Shown piece by piece: positions 16,478-25,473 of a DNA stretch of 64,000 nt (position 1 is its first letter; each line of letters starts with the position of its first letter). The stretch lies in NCBI RefSeq assembly GCF_033898525.1, contig NZ_JAXAFJ010000001.1:700846-764845 (forward strand), in the 5' to 3' direction. Source of the DNA: Flaviflagellibacter rhizophilus (GTDB lineage: Bacteria; Pseudomonadota; Alphaproteobacteria; Rhizobiales; Methylopilaceae). The position numbers were made by a program, and so were the translations under genes. The notes under the pieces are model-generated. The model made no database searches. It was given only the letters and a program-made list of their open reading frames with translations, and was not told where the DNA came from.

Positions 16478-17518
16478 ATGCCGCAAGTCTCTGCCGCGAT
16501 TACTAACGAACGTGTCGCCTGGGTCGACTATTCGAAGGGCATCTGCATCCTTCTGGTGGTCATGATGCACGCAACCTTGGGCGTCGAGGACGCGGTCGGG
16601 AAGACAGGCTTCATGCACTACATGGTGGAGTTCGCGCGTCCCTTCCGGATGCCGGATTTCTTCCTGCTCTCAGGCCTCTTTCTGGCGCGGGTGATCGACC
16701 GCGACTGGCGGCTCTATCTCGACCGCAAGGTAGTTCACTTCTTCTACTTCTACATCTTGTGGCTGCTCATACAGGGCGCATTCAAGTGGCCAGGCCTGGC
16801 CCTCAGCGAGGGGCCGGCGGCGGTGGCCGAGCAATTCCTGCTGGCACTGGTCGAGCCCTTCGGCACGCTGTGGTTCATCTACCTGTTGCCCATCTTCTTC
16901 GTCGCGGCCAAGCTCCTGAAGCCGGCGCCGCGCTGGCTGGTGCTGGTGGCGGCCGCGGCGCTCGAAATGGCCGTCATCCACACCGGATGGACGGTGATCG
17001 ACGAATTCGCGGAGCGCTTCGTCTACTTCGTGATCGGCTGGACGTTCGCGCCGCACATCTTCGCCTTCGCGCGCCGCGTGGGGCGTGAACCCCTCCCTGC
17101 ACTGGTCGGCCTGCCCGCCTGGGCAGCTGTGAACGCGCTCTGTGTGGCCCTTGGCATCGCGACGCTGCCGGGCATGGCGATGCTGCTGGGCCTTCTCGGT
17201 TCGGCCGCCATCGTCGCCATCGGAACGCTGCTGGCGCGTGCCCGCCTCGGCGAATTGATCCGCTTCGCGGGCGAGCATTCCATCACGATCTACCTTGCCT
17301 TCTTCCTTCCCATGGCCGTCAGCCGCCTCGTCTTGCTGAAGACGGGCATCGTCACCGATGTCGGCTGGATTTCGCTGATCGTCTGGCTCTCGGCCGCGTT
17401 GTCCCCGCTCGTGCTCTATCTCGCGATCAGAAAGACCGGCTGGGGCACGTTCCTGTTCGAACGGCCGAAGGCTTTTCGCATCGACCGGCCACGACGGAAG
17501 CTGGCCCCGGCGGAGTAG
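16478..17518 (+). CDS. Acyltransferase 3 family membrane protein
   Basis: A 346-residue polytopic protein with about ten hydrophobic helices. It opens with the family's start ERVAWVDYSKGICILLVVMMHA, where the VDxxKGI and HA positions are typical of acyltransferase-3 enzymes that O-acylate glycans or lipids at the membrane. The ATG at 16478 with GGAA about 8 nt upstream is preferred over an in-frame TTG at 16418. No polysaccharide or modification genes are near, so the acceptor is unknown. A palindromic repeat pair lies just downstream. Confidence 0.85.
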   Translation: MPQVSAAITNERVAWVDYSKGICILLVVMMHATLGVEDAVGKTGFMHYMVEFARPFRMPDFFLLSGLFLARVIDRDWRLYLDRKVVHFFYFYILWLLIQGAFKWPGLALSEGPAAVAEQFLLALVEPFGTLWFIYLLPIFFVAAKLLKPAPRWLVLVAAAALEMAVIHTGWTVIDEFAERFVYFVIGWTFAPHIFAFARRVGREPLPALVGLPAWAAVNALCVALGIATLPGMAMLLGLLGSAAIVAIGTLLARARLGELIRFAGEHSITIYLAFFLPMAVSRLVLLKTGIVTDVGWISLIVWLSAALSPLVLYLAIRKTGWGTFLFERPKAFRIDRPRRKLAPAE

Positions 17519-17581
17519 GCCAGACCGCCTGGGATGTCGGCTGCGTGGCTCTGCTTCCTCGGGAGCGAGCCGCACGTGATG

Positions 17582-17692
17582 CCTCATCCTGAGCCTGTCG
17601 AAGGATGCTGGGACGCGCCGCGAACGGCCAGCATCCCGGCCAGCCATCGAGAAGCCCCGCCTCCATCATCCTTCGACAGGCTCAGGATGAGG
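17582..17692. repeat. Inverted pair of 26-bp interspersed palindromic repeats (family 1)
   Basis: The copy at 17582-17607 (beginning CCTCATCCTGAGCCTGTCG, ending AAGGATG) and its exact reverse complement at 17667-17692 are separated by 59 bp, so the unit can fold into a large stem-loop. The same 26-mer with one or two changes recurs at 38435-38460, 40979-41004 and 41024-41049, always between genes. Confidence 0.85.
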
Positions 17693-17742
17693 CCGTGCAG
17701 CGGTCTCGTGCAGCGCGGTCCAATGGTGACCTGCCCACAAGC

Positions 17743-17772
17743 AAAAAGGCGGCGGGCACAGGCCCGCCGCCT
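17743..17772 (-). terminator. Intrinsic terminator of the OxlT-like gene
   Basis: A perfect stem GGCGGCGGGC / GCCCGCCGCC (17748-17757 and 17762-17771) with a 4-nt loop is followed on the minus strand by five T (17743-17747). It lies 25 bp after the stop of the MFS carrier gene. Confidence 0.88.
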
Positions 17773-17796
17773 CGAAGTCCTTGAAGTCCGCCTGCC

Positions 17797-19095
17797 TTAT
17801 TCGGCCGGCTGGATCACGCCGGTCTGCACCGTGTTGGCCTTGGCTTCGCGGATGGTGCGGGCACGCATCGGCTTCAGCACGAAGAGCGCCACGATGGCGG
17901 CCAGGGCGTTGACCGCGGCAGCGGCGTAGAACACGCCCTCCCACGAGCCCGAAGCCTCGTACATGATGCTGGCGACCGGGACTAGGAAGCTGGCGGTTCC
18001 CTTTGCGGTGTAGAGCAGGCCCGCATTGGTCGCGGCGAACTTGGAGCCGAAGGTGTCGGCGCAGGTTGCCGGGAACAGCGAGTAGATCTCACCCCATGCG
18101 AAGAACACGAGGCCCGTGAGCAGCGTGAACGCGATCGGGTCGTGGCCGAATTCCCACATCAGGACGATGCCGACGGCTTCGAGGGCGAAGCAGATGAACA
18201 TCGTGTTCTCGCGGCCGATATGGTCCGACACCCAGCCGAAGAACGGGCGGGTTACGCCGTTCAGGATGCGGTCGATGGCGAGCGCGAAGGTCAGCGCGGG
18301 CAGCGTCAGGCCCATCATGGACACGGGAACGTCCGCGATCTGCCAGTCCTTGGCGATCGGGGCGATCTGCGCGGTCACGACGAGACCGCCGGCGGCGACG
18401 AGCACGAACAGGGCGTACATCACCCAGAAGACGGGGGTCTTCACCATCTCCATCGGGCCGTAGTCGCGGCGGCTCTGCATGCTGTTCGCAGCAGGCTTCG
18501 GCAGCAGGGCCGTGTTCGGCTTGGCCAGCAGGAAGCCCAGCACCAGCACGATGCCGCCCTGGATCAGGCCGAACACCATGAAGGTGTGCTCATAGCCCGA
18601 AGAGGCGATCATGTTGGCGATCGGGATGATCGTGATGGCCGAACCCGCGCCGAAGCCGGCAGCCGTGAGGCCGGCGGCGAGGCCGCGGCGATCCGGGAAC
18701 CACTTCAGTGCGTTGCCGACGCAGGTGCCGTACACCGCGCCCGCGCCGATGCCGCCGAGGGCAGCGCCGAGGTAGAGCAGGAACAGCGAGTCCGCGATGG
18801 AGTTCACCATCCACGCCAGGGCGCAGAGGATGCCGCCGACGATGACGACGATCTTGGGGCCGAACTTGTCGACGAACCAGCCTTCGACCGGAACGAGCCA
18901 GGTCTCGGTCACGATGAAGATCGTGAATGCGATCTGGATGAGGGACAGGTCCCAGCCGTGCTTGGCCTGGATGGGCTTCACGAACAGGGTCCAGCCGTAC
19001 TGAAGATTGGCCACCATGGCCATGCACACAATGCCGATGACCAGCTGCATCCAGCGGCCGCCCAAGGGCTGAGACGTTGTTTCAACTGAAGACAT
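17797..19095 (-). CDS. OxlT-type MFS oxalate/formate antiporter family carrier
   Basis: A 432-residue major-facilitator protein with 12 predicted helices. The sequence follows the OxlT family: RWMQLVIGIVCMAMVANLQYGWTLFVKPI in TM1, GWFVDKFGPKIVVIVGGIL at loop 2-3, GIGAGAVYGTCVGNALKWFPDRRGLAAGLTAAGFGAGSA in TM4-5, and FGWVSDHIGRENTMFI at loop 8-9. In characterised members the reaction is exchange of oxalate for formate or transport of related monocarboxylates. No oxalyl-CoA decarboxylase or formyl-CoA transferase gene is in the window, so the substrate is open. TAGGAGGA lies upstream of the ATG at 19095. It is monocistronic with its own terminator. Confidence 0.88.
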   Translation of the reverse strand: MSSVETTSQPLGGRWMQLVIGIVCMAMVANLQYGWTLFVKPIQAKHGWDLSLIQIAFTIFIVTETWLVPVEGWFVDKFGPKIVVIVGGILCALAWMVNSIADSLFLLYLGAALGGIGAGAVYGTCVGNALKWFPDRRGLAAGLTAAGFGAGSAITIIPIANMIASSGYEHTFMVFGLIQGGIVLVLGFLLAKPNTALLPKPAANSMQSRRDYGPMEMVKTPVFWVMYALFVLVAAGGLVVTAQIAPIAKDWQIADVPVSMMGLTLPALTFALAIDRILNGVTRPFFGWVSDHIGRENTMFICFALEAVGIVLMWEFGHDPIAFTLLTGLVFFAWGEIYSLFPATCADTFGSKFAATNAGLLYTAKGTASFLVPVASIMYEASGSWEGVFYAAAAVNALAAIVALFVLKPMRARTIREAKANTVQTGVIQPAE

Positions 19096-19378
19096 TCCCG
19101 TCTTCCTCCTAGACTTATTGTTTGTCGTTCCGCCCGAGGGCCCTTGGCAGGTCCGGGAGCGATACCGCCTCGCGGCGAGCGTCGAAGTCGCTCCTCGTGG
19201 GGCGCGGCTCAGCTATGTTCTGTAATCATCACTGGGTAAAAAGTACCGTAGACTTTGGTAGTAGATATACGGTAGCCCACAGGTTGCGGGCGAAACGCGG
19301 CGCCGACGCGGGTGATTTGAGGAAGGTGGCCGAGGACTCGGCTTCCCCGCCGCGGGCCCGCGGTCCATATTCCCGGCC

Positions 19379-22300
19379 ATGACCGAACAGCAGCCCATCA
19401 AGCCCGGCGATCACGTCTTCCTCGTCGACGGGTCGTCCTTCGTGTTCCGCGCCTACTTCCAGTCCATAAACCAGGACGCGAAGTACAATTACCGCTCGGA
19501 CGGGCTGCCCACGGGGGCGGTGCGGCTGTTCTGCACGAAGCTCTACCAGTTCGTGCGCGAGGGCGCGGTCGGCATCCGGCCCACACATCTGGCCATCGTC
19601 TTCGACAAGTCGGAGGCCACGTTCCGCAAGGACGTCTATGCCGACTACAAGGCCAACCGGAAGGAGCCGCCGCCGGACCTCGTTCCCCAGTTCCGGCTGA
19701 TGCGCAAGGCGGTGAAGGCGTTCGGCCTGATCCCCGTCGAGAAGGAAGGCTTCGAGGCCGACGACCTCATCGCCACCTACGCGCAGGAGGCGGAAGCCGC
19801 CGGCGCCGACGTGCTCATCATCACCTCCGACAAGGACCTGATGCAGATCGTGACGCCGAAGATCGGCTTCTACGATTTCGAGAGCGGGGCCAAGGGCCGG
19901 CCCGGCTACCGTCCGGAGCGGCGCATCGATATCGACGGCGTCATCGACTATTTCGGCGTGACGCCGGATCTCGTCACCGACGTGCAGGCGCTGGTGGGCG
20001 ACACCTCCGACAACGTGCCCGGCGTGCCCGGCATCGGCATCAAGACCGCCTCGATGCTGATCAAGGAGTACGGCTCGCTCGACAACCTGCTGGCCAGCCT
20101 CGACACCATCAAGCAGCCCAAGCGCCGCGAAAGCCTGATCCAGTATGCCGACCAGGCGCGCATGTCGAAGCGGCTCGTCACGCTGGACTGCAAGGTGGAG
20201 ACCACTGTGCCGCTGCCGGACCTGCAGGTGGCCGAGCTCGACGCCCGCCGCCTGCTGGCCTTCACCAAGGCCATGGAATTCACCACCCTGACCAAGCGGG
20301 TGGCCGAGGCCACAGGCACCGACGCCAATTTCGTGGAGCCCGATCCGGAGCTGCGCGCCGGCACGGGCCGCTACGCCCAGCAGGCCTCGGAGGACAGCTC
20401 GACCGTCGAGGGCGGCGACACGGAGGACGCCCCCGTCCGCTTCGAGCGCGGCAAGGTCTCGCGCGGCACCGGCGCCAAGACCGGCGAGGCCGCCAACGGC
20501 GCGCACACCCCGCAGAGCTTGGCCGAGAAGGTCATCGCGGAATCGCGAGACACCCCCTGCGGGCGCGAGCATTACGACACCGTGCGCACGGTGGAGCGCC
20601 TCGACCAGTGGATCGCCGCCGCCCGCGAGCAGGGCCGCGTCGCCATCGACACCGAAACCACCAGCCTCGACGCCATGCAGGCCGAGATCGTGGGCATTTC
20701 GCTGGCCGTGCAGCCCGGCCTCGCCTGCTACATCCCCATCGCGCATGAGAGCGGCGACGCCGATATGTTCGGCGGCGGCCTCGCGCCCGACCAGATCCCG
20801 CTCAACACGGTTCTCGAGCGCCTGAAGCCCCTGCTGGAAAGCCCGGCGGTGCTGAAGGTCGGCCAGAACATCAAATACGACCTCTTGGTCTTCGCCCGCC
20901 ACGGCATCGACCTCTCCCCCGCCGACGACACCATGCTGCTGTCCTACGCGCTCGACTCGGGGCGCGGCACGCACGGCATGGACGAGCTGGCGCAGCGCTG
21001 GCTCAGCCACACCTGCATCGCCTATCGCGACGTCACCGGCACCGGCAAGGCGCGCCTCGGCTTCGCCCGCGTGCCCATCGAGAAGGCCGCCGAATATTCC
21101 GCGGAGGATGCTGACATCACCTTGCGCCTTTGGCGCGTGCTGAAGGCCCGCCTCGCCGCCGAGGGCATGACCGGCGTCTACGAGACTTTGGAACGCCCCC
21201 TCGTCCCGGTGCTGATGCGTATGGAGCGGAACGGCATCGCCATCGACCGCCAGATGCTGAGCCGCCTGTCCGGCGAGTTCGCGCAGACCATGGGCGGGCT
21301 GGAGGCCGAGATCTTCGAGCTAGCCGGCGAGAGCTTCAATCTCGGCTCGCCCAAGCAGCTGGGCGACATCCTGTTCGGCCGCATGGGCCTGCCCGGCGCC
21401 AAGAAGACCAAGACCGGCGCCTGGGCCACCGGCGCCAATGTGCTGGAGGAGCTGGCCGAGGCCGGGCACGATTTGCCGCGCCGCATTCTCGACTGGCGCC
21501 AGCTCTCCAAGCTGAAGTCCACCTACACCGACTCGCTGCAGACCTATGTGCACCCCGAGACGAAGCGGGTGCACACCTCGTTCTCGCTGGCCTCGACCTC
21601 GACGGGGCGGCTGTCCTCGTCCGAGCCCAACATCCAGAACATCCCCATCCGCACCGAGGCCGGGCGCAAGATCCGCAAGGCCTTCGTGGCGGAGCCGGGC
21701 CGCAAGCTGATCTCGGCGGACTATTCCCAGATCGAGCTGCGCGTGCTGGCCCATATGGCCGACATTCCGCAGCTCAAGGACGCCTTCGCCAAGGGCCATG
21801 ACATCCACGCCATGACGGCGTCCGAGATGTTCGGCGTGCCGATCGAAGGCATGCCGTCCGATGTGCGGCGCCGCGCCAAGGCCATCAATTTCGGCATCAT
21901 CTACGGCATCTCGGCCTTCGGCCTGGCCAACCAGCTGGCCATCCCGCGCGACGAGGCCGGCGCCTACATCAAGAAGTACTTCGAGCGCTTCCCCGGTATC
22001 CGCGACTACATGGACCGCATGAAGGCCGAGGCGAAGGCCTGCGGCTTCGTGCGCACCCTGTTCGGCCGAAAGTGCCACTACCCGCTGAACGAGGCCCGCT
22101 CACCGGCCGAGCGCGGCTTCCTGGAACGCGCCGCCATCAACGCCCCCATCCAGGGCACCGCCGCCGACATCATCCGCCGCGCCATGATCCGCATGGAAGA
22201 CGCGCTGAAGGCCGAGCGCCTCTCGGCCAGGATGCTGCTGCAGGTGCACGACGAACTGGTGTTCGAAGTGCCTGATGATGAGGTGGAGGCGACTTTGCCG

Positions 22301-22405
22301 GTAGTGCGGAGGGTTATGGAGAATGCGCCGCTGCCGGCGGTGGAGCTGGCCGTGCCGCTGCAGGTGGACGCGCGGGCTGCGGACAATTGGGATGAGGCGC
22401 ATTGA
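19379..22405 (+). CDS. polA: DNA polymerase I
   Basis: A 1008-residue enzyme of replication and repair. The 5' nuclease domain is about 1-310 (VDGSSFVFRAYF, GVPGIGIKTASMLIKEYG). It is followed by a variable, charged linker (about 330-390). The 3'-5' exonuclease domain is about 400-590 and keeps its catalytic acids: Asp424 and Glu426 in IDTETTSLD, plus NIKYDLLV and YSAEDADITL. Proofreading is therefore expected to be active. The polymerase domain (about 620-1008) shows SADYSQIELRVLAH, the O-helix RRRAKAINFGIIYGIS and VHDELVFEVP. The ATG at 19379 has only a weak Shine-Dalgarno. Base composition changes sharply just after its stop. Confidence 0.98.
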   Translation: MTEQQPIKPGDHVFLVDGSSFVFRAYFQSINQDAKYNYRSDGLPTGAVRLFCTKLYQFVREGAVGIRPTHLAIVFDKSEATFRKDVYADYKANRKEPPPDLVPQFRLMRKAVKAFGLIPVEKEGFEADDLIATYAQEAEAAGADVLIITSDKDLMQIVTPKIGFYDFESGAKGRPGYRPERRIDIDGVIDYFGVTPDLVTDVQALVGDTSDNVPGVPGIGIKTASMLIKEYGSLDNLLASLDTIKQPKRRESLIQYADQARMSKRLVTLDCKVETTVPLPDLQVAELDARRLLAFTKAMEFTTLTKRVAEATGTDANFVEPDPELRAGTGRYAQQASEDSSTVEGGDTEDAPVRFERGKVSRGTGAKTGEAANGAHTPQSLAEKVIAESRDTPCGREHYDTVRTVERLDQWIAAAREQGRVAIDTETTSLDAMQAEIVGISLAVQPGLACYIPIAHESGDADMFGGGLAPDQIPLNTVLERLKPLLESPAVLKVGQNIKYDLLVFARHGIDLSPADDTMLLSYALDSGRGTHGMDELAQRWLSHTCIAYRDVTGTGKARLGFARVPIEKAAEYSAEDADITLRLWRVLKARLAAEGMTGVYETLERPLVPVLMRMERNGIAIDRQMLSRLSGEFAQTMGGLEAEIFELAGESFNLGSPKQLGDILFGRMGLPGAKKTKTGAWATGANVLEELAEAGHDLPRRILDWRQLSKLKSTYTDSLQTYVHPETKRVHTSFSLASTSTGRLSSSEPNIQNIPIRTEAGRKIRKAFVAEPGRKLISADYSQIELRVLAHMADIPQLKDAFAKGHDIHAMTASEMFGVPIEGMPSDVRRRAKAINFGIIYGISAFGLANQLAIPRDEAGAYIKKYFERFPGIRDYMDRMKAEAKACGFVRTLFGRKCHYPLNEARSPAERGFLERAAINAPIQGTAADIIRRAMIRMEDALKAERLSARMLLQVHDELVFEVPDDEVEATLPVVRRVMENAPLPAVELAVPLQVDARAADNWDEAH

Positions 22406-22486
22406 GGGAGTAGAAGCATCTATTTCCGGCACGTCTTGAAAGGCAGAGCCATCAAGATAGTCTATCCAGCAATCTTCGGGGGCAAG

Positions 22487-23485
22487 ATGGCAGATCGTTA
22501 CTTCAGTTTGATGAGAGCCGGAATGGGACGCTTTCCAGCGGTGGACGCTGTTGTTCGATTAGCGACTCTGACCGAAGCTGTTCAGCACTACTACGCCAAA
22601 GGTGAAGCGATCTCCTTTGTCACCACGAGCGGAAGCGCGGAGGATCATCGTAACGCTATTATCATTGCAGATGTTGAAGATACTCCCCTTTATTTCTCGA
22701 TATTGATGGTTCGTGGAGATCCAGGCAGAACGATTCCGGGATTTGTCAACCTACGGACCCGCAAGGTGACGACTATACGATCCGATGAACCTGACTCCGT
22801 GCGCGGTTCCTCTTGTCATCTAGTCATATCAAAGCAAGAAATCGCGGCAGGTAGGGAGCAAGGATCCTATCGGATGGTGATGGAGCAGGCGACGGGTATA
22901 AGCCGAATACTCGCCCGAGATTTCCTCGGATCCCTGCTCACGCGGTTTGCCGCCGACCACGGGGGTCGGTTCGTGGCTATCAAAAAAGTCAAGAAGCGTG
23001 GTGAGCAGCCGGAGGAGATCGAGTATCGACCCACAGTACGATTTCACCCACAACAGAATGCGAGCTTAAAGAGTGATCTGGAAGAAGGGAAAATCGGCGG
23101 CTTTAAGCTTGTAAGAGGAATAACTGATTTCACCGGCGAAGCGGATGAACCACGGGTACAGAAGCTGGATGTTCAATTACGCGCGCAGATCGATCCGACA
23201 AACGAATTTGGAAAGGTGCGCGCATTGGTTGAACGCATTCGATCTGCAATCGCCGACGTGGAATTCGAGGCTCTCAAGCTGGAGCTTGTTGACGACGGTG
23301 GAGCTCCTATCACCAATCCGAGGGTAATCGAATTAGTGGATATGGATGACTCTGACATGCGCTATTGCAAACGGCTGCCGATCAAGGACGCCAATTCTGC
23401 GACCGACGAAGTTTATGTAGACCTACATGAAGACATTCTGAATTCCGCAAAGACAATAATATCTGCTGACTCACACTGGAATTAG
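22487..23485 (+). CDS. Unknown soluble protein of a two-gene AT-rich module
   Basis: I do not recognise this 332-residue protein. The ATG at 22487 follows a G-run (CGGGGGCAAG) that can serve as ribosome-binding site and is preferred to a TTG 51 nt upstream. The protein has no signal peptide or membrane helix. It begins with a short strand (MADRYFSLMRAG). A middle region reads GSSCHLVISKQEI...GSYRMVMEQATGISRILARDFLGSLL, and then comes a basic patch IKKVKKRGEQ (about 180). The C-terminal half alternates strands and helices with several acidic runs. Composition and codon use (ATA, AGA, TTA present) differ strongly from polA. The next gene, a four-helix membrane protein, starts 2 nt after its stop. 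This soluble-plus-membrane architecture resembles phage-exclusion pairs such as RexAB and Kiwa (KwaA/KwaB) in layout only. No homology is claimed. Confidence 0.72.
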   Translation: MADRYFSLMRAGMGRFPAVDAVVRLATLTEAVQHYYAKGEAISFVTTSGSAEDHRNAIIIADVEDTPLYFSILMVRGDPGRTIPGFVNLRTRKVTTIRSDEPDSVRGSSCHLVISKQEIAAGREQGSYRMVMEQATGISRILARDFLGSLLTRFAADHGGRFVAIKKVKKRGEQPEEIEYRPTVRFHPQQNASLKSDLEEGKIGGFKLVRGITDFTGEADEPRVQKLDVQLRAQIDPTNEFGKVRALVERIRSAIADVEFEALKLELVDDGGAPITNPRVIELVDMDDSDMRYCKRLPIKDANSATDEVYVDLHEDILNSAKTIISADSHWN

Positions 23486-23487
23486 AT

Positions 23488-24057
23488 ATGTGGTGGATTA
23501 CAGAACTACTGTCATCTACTAGGTTTTTGGCGATACAGGGTGATCGCGGATTTTGGCATTCCAAGAGGGTCTATGAGGTCGCGCTGCCGCTAGCGTTTGC
23601 GAGCGCAATGCTCGTTCTCTATGTCTGGAACCCTTGCTTGTTCAACGCTAAAGCACTTCAAACAGCGCCTGACAAGCTCTTCCAGTTTATGATTTTTGTG
23701 GTGCCCTTCCACTTGGCTGCTTTAGCAGCATTCTCAACATTTAACAGACCGGTCTTGGACCAACAGCTGAAGGGAACATCGGCGCAACTGCGCCACTGGA
23801 GCAATTCAGACAATGAGTATCAGTATAAACATCTTAGCTTGAGGCAGTATGTCAGCCTATTGTTCGGATATCTTTGTACAATAGGAATTTTATTCATTGT
23901 AATATACATCGTCTTTTCTGTGTTTTCTCTGGATATTGGATCAGATCTTACATCCCGCAGCGCGTCCATGTTCATGCTGATGTTTTTCATCGCGCATTAT
24001 AGCTTGATGAGCATTTACGCTATAACTTTCCTCTTCGCGAAGGTGAACGAGATCTGA
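23488..24057 (+). CDS. Four-helix membrane protein of the AT-rich module
   Basis: A 189-residue protein of unknown family. It has four clear hydrophobic segments at about 28-48, 65-84, 121-146 and 160-184, a short N-terminal amphipathic stretch, and a hydrophilic loop between helices 2 and 3 (about 86-120, QLKGTSAQLRHWSNSDNEYQ). The ATG follows the upstream TAG by 2 nt with only a weak GGA ribosome-binding site, so translation is probably coupled to the soluble partner. Base composition is AT-rich like its partner and unlike the flanking genes. Four helices in a small coupled protein would fit a membrane effector or channel; that role is inference from architecture. Confidence 0.75.
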   Translation: MWWITELLSSTRFLAIQGDRGFWHSKRVYEVALPLAFASAMLVLYVWNPCLFNAKALQTAPDKLFQFMIFVVPFHLAALAAFSTFNRPVLDQQLKGTSAQLRHWSNSDNEYQYKHLSLRQYVSLLFGYLCTIGILFIVIYIVFSVFSLDIGSDLTSRSASMFMLMFFIAHYSLMSIYAITFLFAKVNEI

Positions 24058-24170
24058 TGGTGCTGATCAGCGAAGGCGGCAACCTCGTGTCTCAATTCGC
24101 TCACACCAGCAATGACCGATGCCTTGCGCTGTGTCATAGCTCTAGAGACTTGGTCAGCTCGGAAGCTCTC

Positions 24171-24980
24171 ATGACACGCGTTTTGTTCTCTGCCGCGCTC
24201 CTCGCAGCGTTCGCCGCCGCCACCCACACCGCCTCCGCAGCGGACGCCCTGCTCGACCCCACGCCCATGGCGAACGCGGACACCGATCTCGTCATCATCA
24301 TCGGTGCGGGCGGGCGGTTTCAGCCGGCTTATGAGGGCGCGTCGGAGACGGAGGTTTCGCCCTTCCCCATCATCGACCTGGAATATCTCCGCATCCCGGG
24401 CCTCGGCCAGTTCGGCGGGAAGAAGGGCGGCGGGTTTTCCATCGGGGCGAGCTTCGAGAGTGTCGGCGAGCGCGACAGCAGCGAATATGACGATCTGGAG
24501 GGGCTGAACGACGTCAGCGCCACCTACCAGCTGGGCGTGAAGGCCGGCTATGAATGGGACTTCGCGGAGATCTATGGCGCGGCGCGCTATGCCTTCGGCG
24601 GCGCCCATGGTGTCGTGGGCGAGATCGGCGCCAATGCCATCTTCCGCCCCTCCGCGCAGTGGGAGATCAAGGCCGGCCCGGTCGTGGCCTTTGCCAGTTC
24701 CGACTACATGGATACCTATTTCAGCGTGACGCCGGGCGAGAGCATCAACACCGGCGGCCGGCTCGGCGCCTATGAGGCCAAGGGCGGCCTCAAGTCCGCC
24801 GGCGTGGTGGCCGAGGCGCGCTATGAGTTCCGGCCCGACTGGTTCGTCAACGCCGACGCCTCCTACACCCGCCTCGTGGGCGATGCGGCGGACAGCCCCA
24901 TCGTGTCCGACGCCGGCGACGAGAACCAGTTCACCTTCGGCCTCGGCCTCTCCAAGCGCTTCTCGCTCGACCTGTTCTGA
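24171..24980 (+). CDS. MipA/OmpV family outer membrane protein
   Basis: A 269-residue exported beta-barrel. A signal peptide (about 1-23, LFSAALLAAFAAATHTASA) precedes a mature protein with the MipA-family start: DLVIIIGAGGRFQPAYEGASE, PFPIIDLEYLR and later alternating beta strands with aromatic girdles. It ends RFSLDLF with the C-terminal Phe expected of an outer membrane barrel. MipA in E. coli scaffolds MltA and PBP1B, whereas other members are simple porin-like or stress proteins; the role here is not determined. The ATG at 24171 with GGAAG nearby is chosen over an in-frame upstream start that would bury the signal peptide. Composition returns to the high-GC background here. Confidence 0.9.
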   Translation: MTRVLFSAALLAAFAAATHTASAADALLDPTPMANADTDLVIIIGAGGRFQPAYEGASETEVSPFPIIDLEYLRIPGLGQFGGKKGGGFSIGASFESVGERDSSEYDDLEGLNDVSATYQLGVKAGYEWDFAEIYGAARYAFGGAHGVVGEIGANAIFRPSAQWEIKAGPVVAFASSDYMDTYFSVTPGESINTGGRLGAYEAKGGLKSAGVVAEARYEFRPDWFVNADASYTRLVGDAADSPIVSDAGDENQFTFGLGLSKRFSLDLF

Positions 24981-24995
24981 GCCGCGCCGGACGCG

Positions 24996-25373
24996 TCAGC
25001 GCCGTGAGGTCGGGCGGCGCACCAGCTGGTCCAGCGCATCGGCGTTGAGGCGTCCCCATTCGTAGAGCCGCTCCACCGGCTCCACGAAGCGGGCGCCGAG
25101 CGCGCTCAGGCGGTATTCGACGGCCGGCGGCACCGTGCCCTGCACATGGCGGGTGATGAGCCCGCTGGCCTCCATCTCCCGCAGGGTCTGCGTCAGCATC
25201 TTCTTCGAGATGCCGGGAAGGCTGCGCTGCAGCACGCCCGTGCGCGCCGCGCCGCCATGGCGTGCGTGCAGCGTGTGCAGGATCATGCTGGTCCATTTGG
25301 TGGCGAACAGTTCCAGCACGCGCCGGGGCGCGCAGTCCTCGCGCCAGCCTTCCTCCGCGCTTCCCGCGTCCAT
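24996..25373 (-). CDS. HxlR family transcriptional regulator
   Basis: A 125-residue MarR-like winged-helix regulator. It shows the HxlR signature: a Cys near the N-terminus (EDCAPRRVLELFATKWTSMILHTL), then LPGISKKMLTQTLREMEASGLI and the wing VPPAVEYRLSALG. It is divergent from the enone-reductase-like gene, with 100 bp between the starts. HxlR proteins typically regulate the divergent enzyme gene and sense reactive electrophiles or aldehydes through cysteine, so this Cys (about residue 14) is a plausible sensor. That function is inferred. Confidence 0.9.
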   Translation of the reverse strand: MDAGSAEEGWREDCAPRRVLELFATKWTSMILHTLHARHGGAARTGVLQRSLPGISKKMLTQTLREMEASGLITRHVQGTVPPAVEYRLSALGARFVEPVERLYEWGRLNADALDQLVRRPTSRR

Positions 25374-25473
25374 GTGGATCCCTTTCGGTGCCTAGGTTCC
25401 TGATTGGTGCCGTCTGGCAGAGATGGGCGCCCGCGCCTAGCTCTCAAGCCTGACAACGAAACGGGAGATGGTG

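Noticed and set aside
19229..21010. 593-residue minus-strand frame
   Set aside because: Antisense to polA; no domain, extreme Arg/His/Gly composition.
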